From contig NZ_JBHUIW010000004.1 in the NCBI RefSeq assembly GCF_042682915.1, positions 193,176 to 257,175 of the forward strand: a stretch of DNA of 64,000 nucleotides, written 5' to 3'. This stretch comes from Rhodoplanes azumiensis. GTDB lineage: Bacteria; Pseudomonadota; Alphaproteobacteria; Rhizobiales; Xanthobacteraceae. Shown here piece by piece: positions 43,173-51,053 of this stretch. The stretch's first letter is position 1. The number at the start of each line of letters is the position of its first letter. The position numbers and the translations under genes were made by a program. The notes beneath the pieces are model-generated. The model made no database searches. It was not told where the DNA came from and saw only the letters and a list, made by a program, of their open reading frames with translations.

Positions 43173-43199
43173 TTCGAAGGCGAGCGGCGTCCGGTTACA
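43173..43199 (-). promoter_or_regulatory. ECF (SigF-like) promoter before YQGGP copy 2
   Basis: On the minus strand TGTAACC (43199 down to 43193), 16 bases, CGAACTC (CGAA at 43176 down to 43173), about 43 bases before the ATG at 43130. Its -10 heptamer is identical to that of the promoter before YQGGP copy 1. Confidence 0.75.
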
Positions 43200-43294
43200 C
43201 GAAAAATGCGGTCAGGTGGCTCCGGCCCGGTCACGGTCGGAACAAGGGTTTCCGCCCAGGATTGGTTGAGCGAGCCCCCGCCGGGAGATCACCG

Positions 43295-43786
43295 ATGTCG
43301 TATGCGCGCTTTTTGCTGATGATCGCCGCCTCGACGGTCGTGATGTTCGGCCTGATGTATCTGAACACGTTCGCACTCGACCACGTCTGGTTCAGCCAGA
43401 CCCGAACCTGGATGGCGTTGGTGATGGGAGCCGTCATGGCCGTCATCATGCTCGGATTCATGTGGGGCATGTACTCGAACCGCCGCGCGAATATCGCGAT
43501 CGTCCTGGTCAGCGCGGTCGTGTTCACGCTCGCGCTCTGGCTCGTCCGCAGCCAGGAGACCGTCGCCGACGTCTCGTACATGAAGGCAATGATCCCGCAC
43601 CACTCGATCGCGATCATGACGAGCGAACGCGCCCACATCAAAGACCCGCGGGTGCGAAAGCTCGCCGACGGCATCATCGAGGCGCAGGTCCGTGAAATCC
43701 GCGAGATGGAGCAACTCGTCGCCGACCTCGAGCGAAATCCGACCCCGGCCGAGGCGAGAAACCTCCCTCCACGTCCACCGAACTAA
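43295..43786 (+). CDS. DUF305-family membrane protein
   Basis: A 163-aa protein with three transmembrane helices (about 5-25, 38-60, 68-88) followed by a DUF305 helical domain with the paired histidines MIPHHSIAIMTSERA and a helix EAQVREIREMEQLVADL. DUF305 proteins are ferritin-like helical proteins that accompany copper resistance. GGGAG precedes the ATG. It converges on copA. A second, soluble DUF305 protein lies at 46784-47299. Confidence 0.85.
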   Translation: MSYARFLLMIAASTVVMFGLMYLNTFALDHVWFSQTRTWMALVMGAVMAVIMLGFMWGMYSNRRANIAIVLVSAVVFTLALWLVRSQETVADVSYMKAMIPHHSIAIMTSERAHIKDPRVRKLADGIIEAQVREIREMEQLVADLERNPTPAEARNLPPRPPN

Positions 43787-43804
43787 ACGCCGCGATCGCT
43801 TCGC

Positions 43805-46228
43805 TCAAAGCTCGACGGTTCGCAGCCGCACGGCGTTCAGGATGACGCTGACCGAGGAGAGCGCCATCGCGGCGGCGGCGATCACCGGCGACAGGAGAAT
43901 TCCGAAGAACGGGTAGAGCAGCCCGGCCGCGACCGGCACGCCCACGGCGTTGTAGACGAAGGCGAAGAACAGGTTCTGGCGAATGTTGCGCATGGTCGCC
44001 CGCGACAACCGCCGCGCCCGCACGATGCCGGTCAGGTCACCCCCGAGCAGCGTCACGCCGGCGCTCTCGATGGCCACGTCGGTCCCGGTTCCCATTGCGA
44101 TGCCGGCGTCGGCGGCGGCGAGCGCAGGGGCATCGTTGACCCCATCCCCGGCCATCGCCACGACCCGGCCCGCCCGCCGATGGCTCGCCACCACCTCGCT
44201 CTTGCGATCCGGGAGCACGTCCGCCTCGACCTCCTCGATCCCGAGCCGGCGCGCGACGGCCAGCGCGGTCGTGCGATTGTCGCCGGTCAGCATGACCACC
44301 CGAACCCCGTCGGCGCGGAGCGCCTCGAGCGCGGCCGGGGTCGACGACTTCACCGGGTCGGCGATCCCGATCACGGCGGCGAGCCGCCGATCGATCGCGA
44401 CGAAGATCGCCGTCGCCCCGTCGCTGCGCAGCCGGTCGGCGTCGCTCGCCAGCGGGCCCACGTCGATCCCCTCCTCGGTCAGGAAGGTCCCGCTCCCGAG
44501 CACGACGTTGCGCCCCTCGACTGTGCCGCGCGCCCCCTTGCCGGCCGGGGACGCGAAATCGACCACGGCCGGAAGCTGTTCGCCGTGCGGGGCGGCGGCC
44601 CGCACCACGGCGAGCGCCAGCGGGTGCTCGCTCGCGCGCTCCACGGCCGCGGCGAACCGCAGCACCTCCTGCTCGTCGAAACCGGGGGCGGTCACGACCG
44701 CCGTCACCGACGGCTTCCCCTCGGTCAGGGTGCCCGTTTTGTCGACCACCAGCGTGTCGATCCTCTCCATTCGCTCCAGGGCCTCGGCGTTCTTGATCAG
44801 GACCCCGGCCTGCGCGCCGCGGCCGACGCCGGTCATGATCGACATCGGCGTCGCGAGGCCGAGCGCACACGGACAGGCGATGACGAGCACGGAAACAGCC
44901 GCGACGAGTGCATAAGAGAAGCGCGGCTCCGGTCCCACGATCGCCCAGGCGGCGAAGGCGAGCAGAGCGATCGCGATGACGAGCGGAACGAACCAAGCGG
45001 AGACTTGATCCGCGAGACGTTGAATCGGGGCGCGGCTGCGCTGCGCCTCAGCGACCAACTGCACGATGCGCGCCAGCATGGTGTCGCGCCCGACTCGCTT
45101 CGCCCCGATGACGAGCGCGCCGGAGCCGTTCACGGTCCCCCCGATCACATCGGTGCCCGCCTCCTTGGTCACCGGCATCGACTCCCCGGTCACCATCGAC
45201 TCGTCGACGGCGCTGCGCCCCTCCACCACGGTCCCATCGACCGGCACCTTCTCGCCTGGCCGGACGCGCAGGCGGTCGCCCACCTGAACTGCTTCGAGGG
45301 GCACGTCTTCCTCCTGTCCGTCCGGGCTGAGGCGTCGCGCGGTCTTGGGCGCGAGATCGAGCAGGCTCCGGATCGCACTGCCGGTCGTCTCGCGCGCCCG
45401 CAGCTCGAGCACCTGACCGAGGAGCACCAGCACCGTGATCACGGCAGCAGCCTCGAAGTAGACGGCGACGGCGCCGTCCGGTCCCCGGAACGCGGCAGGA
45501 AAGGCGCCGGGAGCGAAGACCGCGACGACGCTGTAGAGCCACGCGACGCCGGTCCCCATCGCGATCAAGGTGAACATGTTCAGGCTGCGGGTGACGAGCG
45601 ACCGCCATCCCCGCTCGAAGAACGGCCAGCCGGCCCAGAGCACGACCGGCGTCGCGAGGCCGAACTGAATCCAGTTCGAGGTGGTCGCATCCAACAGGTG
45701 CCCGAGGCCCGACAGATGACCGCCCATTTCGAGAAGGAAAACCGGGACGGTGAGCGCGAGCCCGATCCAGAAGCGCCGCGACATGTCCCGGAGTTCCGGG
45801 TTCGGCGCCGCATTGCTGCTCGCGGCGACCGGCTCGAGCGCCATGCCGCAGATGGGGCACGAGCCCGGCCCGATCTGCCGGATCTCCGGGTGCATCGGAC
45901 AGGTGTAGATCGCCCCGTCGTCGGTGACCCGCGGTGCCGCGTTCTCAGCGGCGATATACCGGCGGGGGTCGGCGAGGAACTTGGTCCGACACCCGGCCGA
46001 ACAGAAATAGTAAGGCCGACCGTCGTGCTCCGCTCGATGTGTGCTCGTGTGCGGATCGACCAGCATGCCACAGACCGGGTCCTTCACGCGGTGCTCGGCC
46101 GCGGCCGGCGGGACTTGAACGGCGTGGTGGGCGTGACCGCAACAGGCCATCGCCGGGCTGCCGTCGCCCTTCGCGTCGTGATGATGGGTCGGCGTAGTCG
46201 TACGCGGATCGTCGCGGTGCTTTGGCAT
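43805..46228 (-). CDS. copA: CopA-type Cu(I)-exporting P1B ATPase
   Basis: An 807-aa P-type ATPase. Its N-terminus has a His/Cys-rich stretch (THHHDAK ... ACCGHAHH), a YHS domain (VKDPVCGMLV ... YYFCSAGCRTKF), and a heavy-metal-binding domain (YTCPMHPEIRQIGPGSCPICGMALEP) in place of the usual CxxC ferredoxin-like domains. Eight helices follow, with the CPC metal motif in ACPCALGLATP (about 452-454), the phosphorylated Asp in DKTGTLT (about 495), the HP motif SEHPLALA and the hinge GDGVNDAPALA. It pumps cytoplasmic Cu(I) to the periplasm. It is divergent from the CueR-type regulator and shares its operator. Confidence 0.95.
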   Translation of the reverse strand: MPKHRDDPRTTTPTHHHDAKGDGSPAMACCGHAHHAVQVPPAAAEHRVKDPVCGMLVDPHTSTHRAEHDGRPYYFCSAGCRTKFLADPRRYIAAENAAPRVTDDGAIYTCPMHPEIRQIGPGSCPICGMALEPVAASSNAAPNPELRDMSRRFWIGLALTVPVFLLEMGGHLSGLGHLLDATTSNWIQFGLATPVVLWAGWPFFERGWRSLVTRSLNMFTLIAMGTGVAWLYSVVAVFAPGAFPAAFRGPDGAVAVYFEAAAVITVLVLLGQVLELRARETTGSAIRSLLDLAPKTARRLSPDGQEEDVPLEAVQVGDRLRVRPGEKVPVDGTVVEGRSAVDESMVTGESMPVTKEAGTDVIGGTVNGSGALVIGAKRVGRDTMLARIVQLVAEAQRSRAPIQRLADQVSAWFVPLVIAIALLAFAAWAIVGPEPRFSYALVAAVSVLVIACPCALGLATPMSIMTGVGRGAQAGVLIKNAEALERMERIDTLVVDKTGTLTEGKPSVTAVVTAPGFDEQEVLRFAAAVERASEHPLALAVVRAAAPHGEQLPAVVDFASPAGKGARGTVEGRNVVLGSGTFLTEEGIDVGPLASDADRLRSDGATAIFVAIDRRLAAVIGIADPVKSSTPAALEALRADGVRVVMLTGDNRTTALAVARRLGIEEVEADVLPDRKSEVVASHRRAGRVVAMAGDGVNDAPALAAADAGIAMGTGTDVAIESAGVTLLGGDLTGIVRARRLSRATMRNIRQNLFFAFVYNAVGVPVAAGLLYPFFGILLSPVIAAAAMALSSVSVILNAVRLRTVEL

Positions 46229-46260
46229 GGTTCGTCTCCGGGTCTTGCGGAGGACCGTGC

Positions 46261-46281
46261 ACCTTCCCATCATGGGAAGGT
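46261..46281. promoter_or_regulatory. CueR-type operator between copA and cueR
   Basis: A perfect palindrome: ACCTTCCCAT (46261-46270), one C, then ATGGGAAGGT (46272-46281). ACCTTCC-N7-GGAAGGT is the known CueR box. On the minus strand TTGACC overlaps its edge as the copA -35. A 19-base spacer then leads to a poor -10 (CACGGT), as expected for a MerR-activated promoter with a long spacer. It lies 33 bases before the copA start and 28 before cueR. Confidence 0.92.
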
Positions 46282-46308
46282 CAAGACGACTCCACACGGA
46301 ACTGGACG

Positions 46309-46812
46309 ATGAACATCGGTGCGGCGGCGCGCGCTTCGGGCGTCTCGGCGAAAATGATCCGCTACTACGAGGAGATCCGGCTTCTCCCTCCGCCGGCACG
46401 GCAGGCGAGCGGATACCGCGATTATGGGGAAACCGACGTGCACCGACTCCGGTTCGTTCGGCGGGCGAGAGACCTCGGTTTCGAGATCGACCGGATCAAA
46501 GACCTGCTGCGCTTGTGGAGCGAACGGGATCGCTCGAACGCTGCCGTCAAAACGATCACCCTGACGCACCTCGCCGCCCTCGAGGAGCGCCGCCGGGCCC
46601 TCGACGAGGTGATCGGCGTGCTGCGCCATCTCGCCGAGTCGTGCGAGGGCGACGGGCGACCGCATTGCCCGATCATCGCCGACCTCGATGGGACTGCGCC
46701 GGCGGCTCGGGGCGAATCCTCGGCCGGCGGCCCCGCCGCGGACGTGCCGCGGGGCGGCCCCCGGAAGCGGTGGAAGCCTCGCCCTACTTGTGCTTCTCGA
46801 GCAGCGCCGTGA
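46309..46812 (+). CDS. cueR: CueR-like MerR-family copper-responsive activator
   Basis: A 167-aa MerR-family regulator: winged helix (residues 1-70, MNIGAAARASGVSAKMIRYYEEIRLL), dimerisation helix (about 75-110), and a metal loop SCEGDGRPHCPI. The two Cys are separated by seven residues, the C-x7-C spacing of Cu(I)/Ag(I)-sensing CueR. The C-terminus is about 35 residues longer than in E. coli CueR and rich in Pro, Gly and Arg; the last 29 bases overlap the convergent DUF305 gene. The ATG at 46309 follows the operator. Confidence 0.92.
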   Translation: MNIGAAARASGVSAKMIRYYEEIRLLPPPARQASGYRDYGETDVHRLRFVRRARDLGFEIDRIKDLLRLWSERDRSNAAVKTITLTHLAALEERRRALDEVIGVLRHLAESCEGDGRPHCPIIADLDGTAPAARGESSAGGPAADVPRGGPRKRWKPRPTCASRAAP

Positions 46813-47299
46813 TCTCCTTGATGCCTTCCTGCTGCTCTTCGATCGTCTTCTCGGCGAGCTTGCGGATGTCGGGGCTCTTGGAGTGCTCGAGCACGGCGCG
46901 CGCCATGTCGATCGCCCCCTGGTGATGGGGCAGCATCGCGCAGAGAAACGCGACATCCGGGTCCTGAATGGTCATCCCCGCCATCATCGGCGGGTTCATC
47001 TTCTGCATCGCGGCCATATAGCCCCGGCTCGTCTCGGGGACGGTCCCGGCCATGCCGCCACTCCCCATGCCCCCGCTCGCCATACCCTGGCCCATGCCTT
47101 GGTTCATGCCTTGGTTCATGCCGGAACCCGCGCTGCCGCCATGCATCATGTCGTGGGCCGAGGACCGAGCAGCCGATCGGCACGCCCGAAGGGACGAATC
47201 CTCTGCCGTCGGGGTGGGACTACCCGACTGCGACTGCGCCGTGCCTGCGAGCAGAAGGCCCGCAATCGAGACGATCACTGAAAGGCTGGCTTTGGACAC
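46784..47299 (-). CDS. Secreted DUF305 protein with Met-rich repeat
   Basis: A 171-aa protein. A GTG start at 47299 follows AGGAGG. Signal peptide about 1-23 (VSKASLSVIVSIAGLLLAGTAQS). A methionine-rich linker (about 52-85) contains MNQGMNQGMGQGM and then ASGGMGSGGM, a good Cu(I)-binding composition. The DUF305 domain has LPHHQGAIDMARAVL and the acidic-basic helix ending LLEKHK. It is probably a periplasmic copper buffer. Convergent overlap of 29 bases with cueR. Confidence 0.85.
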   Translation of the reverse strand: MSKASLSVIVSIAGLLLAGTAQSQSGSPTPTAEDSSLRACRSAARSSAHDMMHGGSAGSGMNQGMNQGMGQGMASGGMGSGGMAGTVPETSRGYMAAMQKMNPPMMAGMTIQDPDVAFLCAMLPHHQGAIDMARAVLEHSKSPDIRKLAEKTIEEQQEGIKEITALLEKHK

Positions 47300-47369
47300 G
47301 AGAACCTCCTCGTCGTTCCGCGGATGAACCCTCAACGCGGGCGGACAAGCCGAGGTCCCGGACCGAACT

Positions 47370-48731
47370 TCACGAGGCGCTATTTGGCCGCGGTCGCGTG
47401 GCCGGTCCCAGGGCCGGAGCGATCGGGCGAGCGATCGCAAGCACCCCTTTCAGTCCGCTGCCGAACCGAGCGATCGCATCCTTGTGCGACCGCAGCTCGC
47501 TGTAAGGCAGGTATCGAAGGTCGAGGTCGCTCACCTTCGAGAAGGCCGGCCGTGCGAATTGAGCGCGCACGTCGTCCTGGCGGTCATCCGGAGCAACCAG
47601 GAAGAAGTTGCGCGCCGACGCGCCATCGATGCCGAGCGCCAGATCGAGCATCCGCACGATGCCGGAATAGATGCTGGTCGTGTGCTCGACTTCGAAGGCG
47701 GCCACGAACTCTCCACCGCTCCGATCGATCCAGATGACGTCGATCAGCCGGATCGCGTCGGCCGAGGGGGCGGACGCGATCCGGTCGGGCAAGCGCTCGA
47801 GGCAGCCCTCGCCGAGGCGGCCGTCGCGGTAACGCCGAGCGCCGTCGTTCGCGGCCACCCAAACGTCGAACCCTAGCGCAAAGCCGAGATCACGCAGCCA
47901 CCCCTGCACTTCGGTGTGGGTGTGATCGGCCTCCCTCGCTGCGGCCTCGGCCTTGGCCGCGGCAGCGGACTGCTCGCGAACCCGCTCGAGGTCGGTCCTC
48001 CAACCGGACAGATCGGCCGCGCCATCTCGCGACGGGATCGGGTATCGCTTCGACCCGACATCGAACAGGAATGCCGCGACCGCTCCCAGATCGTTCGAGA
48101 GCAGGTTTTGGTGGGTCCGGTTCAACTCCAGAATGCCGTCGCGCATGGCGAGGTACTCGGTCCACCGCCCGAGCTTCACGGTCGCCCCGCGGACAGCATT
48201 GAACCCGTTGACGATGGCCGTATTGAAGGGCGGAGCGATCGTCGGATGCAGGAAATACATCAAGTTGGCGACGGCCGGCCCCAGCCCCTTGATTCCGACT
48301 TGGTCAAGCCGATGGATCGCCGCCACGATCTGGGCCTCGGAGTTGCAGCACAGGCAAGTGTCGAGGAAGCGACCGAACGCGATCTGGTTCTGCCGATTCT
48401 CGTAGATATCCGGGATGCGGAGCTTGGGCTTCCACATGAAGGCGTGATCGGCCCCCTTGAAGACCTGTCGCTGCTCCGAAATCGAATCCAAGACGGTCTC
48501 GAGCGAGGAGCCCCGAAAGGCATTGCCGAAGGTGTCGGTCTCGATCTCCTTGATGACGGCCTGAATGCCGCGGCGGATCGAGCGGAAGTTCTTGATTCGC
48601 TCCTCCCACAAGAACCATGTGCGGTACGTTCCGGCGGGGTCGTCACGCCAGTGCCGGATCAGGGCCGACACCCAATCCTGTTCGGCCAGGACGGTCGTGG
48701 TGTCGCCTGGATCGCCGCCCCTGACCGTCAT
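47370..48731 (-). CDS. Hypothetical protein, HhH-like N-terminal part and possible nuclease C-terminal domain
   Basis: I do not recognise a named family. The 453-aa protein has three parts. The N-terminal half contains a helix-hairpin-helix-like turn (VGIKGLGPAVANLMYFLHP, about 145-165), usual in DNA-binding proteins. The middle is a coiled-coil stretch (REQSAAAAKAEAAAREADH, about 258-280). The C-terminal domain has the strand pattern IRLIDVIWID ... VAAFEVEHTTSIYSGI, where D and E-x-E could form a PD-(D/E)xK-type site. A role in restriction or DNA repair is a guess. It is the last gene before the tRNA end of the island. Confidence 0.55.
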   Translation of the reverse strand: MTVRGGDPGDTTTVLAEQDWVSALIRHWRDDPAGTYRTWFLWEERIKNFRSIRRGIQAVIKEIETDTFGNAFRGSSLETVLDSISEQRQVFKGADHAFMWKPKLRIPDIYENRQNQIAFGRFLDTCLCCNSEAQIVAAIHRLDQVGIKGLGPAVANLMYFLHPTIAPPFNTAIVNGFNAVRGATVKLGRWTEYLAMRDGILELNRTHQNLLSNDLGAVAAFLFDVGSKRYPIPSRDGAADLSGWRTDLERVREQSAAAAKAEAAAREADHTHTEVQGWLRDLGFALGFDVWVAANDGARRYRDGRLGEGCLERLPDRIASAPSADAIRLIDVIWIDRSGGEFVAAFEVEHTTSIYSGIVRMLDLALGIDGASARNFFLVAPDDRQDDVRAQFARPAFSKVSDLDLRYLPYSELRSHKDAIARFGSGLKGVLAIARPIAPALGPATRPRPNSAS

Positions 48732-49548
48732 CTCGACCTCACCAGAATGCTGTTGCGACTTGCCTGTTCGGCAACAGGCTGTTGCATCAACATAGTCATA
48801 TGCTTGTGAGTCGCGCGCTCCAGTTTCTGTCCCTGAAACTCCGTTATTGCCGGATCTCGATGGACACCGCCAAGAGAGTCCATGGACCAGAGCGGCGGCG
48901 TTTCGGATTGGGTCAGCGCCTTCGCTGTCCTGGAGGCTGGCTCCTCCCGGAGCTGGACAGGCGGTAGGGACCCTCTTCCTGCATTGCCCGACTAGGCGTG
49001 CCGGTCACCCGAAGTGTGTCCTCGCCGAACGACCCGCCGGCGCCACGCTTTCGATAGACAGGGAAGAGCTGCAGGAGCCTGAGCCGTCGTCAGGGCCCGC
49101 TAAGGATCGCTGTCCAAAAGGCGTTGGAAAAGGTCATCATCTTCAAGGGACTGAGCCCTCACCCGCTCCATTTTCTGGCTCTATTCCTCCGTTTCTGGAC
49201 GGCGAGAAGCTCCGCGAAGCCGTTGTGAGTTGGGCCGATCTTGTTCTCCGGGCAGCTTGGCATACCGGCGAGGCGAACTCTGGAGGCGAAATCGACCGAC
49301 TTCGTCGCAGCGCAGATCGAGAGTCCGAGCCACGGAGCGCTTCGTCGTCCCGCCAGTGTTCTGGGACGACATCCTTCCTAAGCGTCGCGTCCAACCGTTC
49401 TACGCGGCGTGATATAAGCGTCCACTGCCGTCGCTTCCCTGGCGCACGAACTGGAAGGTCCGCAACCGATCCAAGTATGGGTAAACGTATGGACCAACGT
49501 CATGTCGCCACGAAAAGAGCTTTTATTTCAATTGGATGAGCTTTATCG
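48732..49548. other. Gene-free right end of the genomic island
   Basis: About 800 bases with no supported gene; ORFs of up to 230 codons here lack ribosome sites and read as random sequence. Visible features are a palindrome GCAACAG-G-CTGTTGC at 48771-48785 and the pair GTATGGGTAAACGTATGGA at 49475-49493. That pair resembles the two GTATGGGT copies in front of the integrase and is a candidate integrase arm site. Confidence 0.5.
49475..49493 (+). promoter_or_regulatory. Candidate integrase arm site at the right island end
   Basis: GTATGGGTAAACGTATGGA, compared with GTATGGGTGGATGTATGGGTA at 23606-23626. Both have two GTATGG units starting 12 or 13 bases apart and are in the same orientation. 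In a circular island they would lie about 56 and 132 bases from the 14-bp core on opposite sides. Confidence 0.4.
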
Positions 49549-49562
49549 TGGCGGAGGGAGTG
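49549..49562 (+). repeat. Right attachment site (att core within tRNA-Ser 3' end)
   Basis: TGGCGGAGGGAGTG, the reverse complement of the tRNA 3' end including CCA. It is identical to 23461-23474. Integration here leaves the tRNA gene intact. Confidence 0.72.
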
Positions 49563-49638
49563 GGATTCGAACCCACGATACGGTTTCCCGTATACACGCG
49601 TTCCAGGCGTGCGCCTTCAACCACTCGGCCACCCCTCC
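49549..49638 (-). tRNA. tRNA-Ser, anticodon GGA
   Basis: A full cloverleaf on the minus strand. The acceptor stem GGAGGGG pairs with CTCCCTCC apart from one G-U pair. The D-arm is GGCCGAGTGGTTGAAGGC, the anticodon loop CTGGAAC (anticodon GGA, reading UCC/UCU), the long class II variable arm TACGG...CCGTA typical of tRNA-Ser, and the T-arm GGGTTCGAATCCC. The discriminator is G and CCA is encoded. It marks the right boundary of the genomic island. Confidence 0.97.
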
Positions 49639-50163
49639 GGAGCGCCCCTGATTAAGGAGGCGGGCGCGAGAATGCAAGGCCCTGTCCGGGCGAGGGGTTC
49701 GGCCCTGCGGGGCGGCGCCCCGGCATGGCGTCCGGGGAGCGAGCGGGCCATCCGTTTCGAGCCCCTTGCCCCCTTCGAGCCTGCGGGCGCGTCGAGCCCC
49801 CTGTCCCCCCGCGGCGTCGAGCCCCGCCTCGGTCGAGCCCCACTTGGCCACCACGCGGGCCGGGCCGCTCCGCCGGCCACCCGGCCCGACGCCCCCGTCG
49901 GAGTGTCCGAGCCGACGCCATCGCGGCGGATCCTCCGCCCCGCCCCTGCCGACGGATCTTCGGCGCGGCACCCGAACCGGGCCGCCGGGATCGGGACAGC
50001 GGGTCGTCGCGTGGCCTCGGCTCGCAGCGCGCCCTCCCCCAGTGCGAAGCGCTCGCCGCACGGCGGGCCCGTTCGGCTCGCGGCGACGGTGGACACGGCC
50101 TGGGAATTGCGGCACCGCAGATCGGGTGTCCCGCCGGCCCTGACCCGAACCCTGAAACTGCCG
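49639..50163. other. GC-rich region before mobA, no gene seen
   Basis: About 525 bases of very GC-rich sequence. Several frames stay open by composition alone, including the mobA frame, but no start with a ribosome site or recognisable domain appears before 50164. An upstream start for mobA cannot be fully excluded. Confidence 0.4.
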
Positions 50164-50880
50164 ATGCCGCTCCCGCCCTCCGTCGCGCCTGCGGCCGCTC
50201 CTGCGGCCGCCGGCCCGGCTCCGACCCCGACCGAAGGCCGGGCGTCCGGCCTCGACGCCACCCCCCCGCCCACCGTCGGGCTGATCCTCGCGGGCGGGCG
50301 GGCGCAGCGGCTCGGCGGTGGCGACAAGGGGCTTTTGGGCGTCGGCGGCCGGCCCATCCTCGCCCGGGTCGTCGCGCGGCTCGCCCCCTGTGCCGCCGTC
50401 GTCCTCAACGCCAACGGCGATCCGGCCCGGTTCGCCGGGCTCGGCCTGCCGGTGGTCGCCGACACGGTGCCGGGCTACGCCGGCCCGCTCGCCGGGGTTC
50501 TGGCCGGCCTCGATTGGGCGGCGACGCATCGGCCCGACATCGGCCATGTGGTGACGGCGCCGGCCGACGCACCGTTCCTGCCGGCCGATCTCGTCGCCCG
50601 CTTGCACGCCGCCGCACGGGCCGCCGGCACCCCGATCGCCTGTGCCGCCTCCGGCGGCCGGCGCCACCCGGTGGTCGCGCTGTGGCCCGTGACGCTGCGC
50701 GAGGCGCTCCGGCGCGCCCTCGTCGACGAGGGCCTGCACAAGGTCGGCGCATTCCTCGATCGCCACGGTGCCGCGACGGCGGACTGGCCGGCGGCGCCGG
50801 TGGATCCGTTCCTCAACGTCAACACGCCGGCCGACCTCGACGAGGCCGAGCGGCTCGCCGCGGCGCATCCCGACGCCTGA
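50164..50880 (+). CDS. mobA: Molybdenum cofactor guanylyltransferase MobA
   Basis: A 238-aa nucleotidyltransferase. After a Pro/Ala-rich leader of about 38 residues the MobA motif is TVGLILAGGRAQRLGGGDKGLLGVGGRPIL, with the GTP-binding LAGGRxxRxGGxDK. Other motifs are DTVPGYAGPLAGVLAGL, VTAPADAPFLP and NVNTPADLDEAE. It joins GMP to molybdopterin to make the MGD cofactor, which the molybdoenzyme at the left end of the window needs. The leader is unusually long, so the true start may be nearer 50270. Confidence 0.9.
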   Translation: MPLPPSVAPAAAPAAAGPAPTPTEGRASGLDATPPPTVGLILAGGRAQRLGGGDKGLLGVGGRPILARVVARLAPCAAVVLNANGDPARFAGLGLPVVADTVPGYAGPLAGVLAGLDWAATHRPDIGHVVTAPADAPFLPADLVARLHAAARAAGTPIACAASGGRRHPVVALWPVTLREALRRALVDEGLHKVGAFLDRHGAATADWPAAPVDPFLNVNTPADLDEAERLAAAHPDA

Positions 50881-51053
50881 GTGCCGACCGGCGCCGCCAC
50901 GTCCCGCAACCGCCGGCACGCCTCGCCGACGGACGTCGCGGACAGCGCTTGTTGCCGTTATGCATCATTCCATGTCTTTATAGTTCGTAAACGGCTAGCC
51001 CGATTGTCGAGGCGCAGTCGGGCTGTCACGGTCCGGCGCCGAGGAGAGCACCC

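Larger units (their letters stand above)
23461..49562. mobile_element. Genomic island integrated at tRNA-Ser(GGA), carrying copper/silver resistance
   Basis: A 26.1-kb segment is bounded by a 14-bp direct repeat, TGGCGGAGGGAGTG, at 23461-23474 and 49549-49562. The right copy is the 3' end plus CCA of tRNA-Ser(GGA). A tyrosine integrase starts 172 bases inside the left copy. Inside are an AlpA-like HTH, an HUH-type Rep, ArdC-like and nuclease-like genes, then a copper/silver resistance block. Related GTATGGGT motifs occur near both ends and may be integrase arm sites. Base composition is uneven, AT-richer at 25.5-32 kb. The integrase is at the end away from the tRNA, which is less usual. No conjugation genes are seen, so transfer would need a helper. 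Confidence 0.75.

Noticed and set aside
48847..49539. A 230-codon plus-strand ORF at the island's right end
   Set aside because: Composition looks random, there is no ribosome site, and it crosses the candidate integrase arm site.
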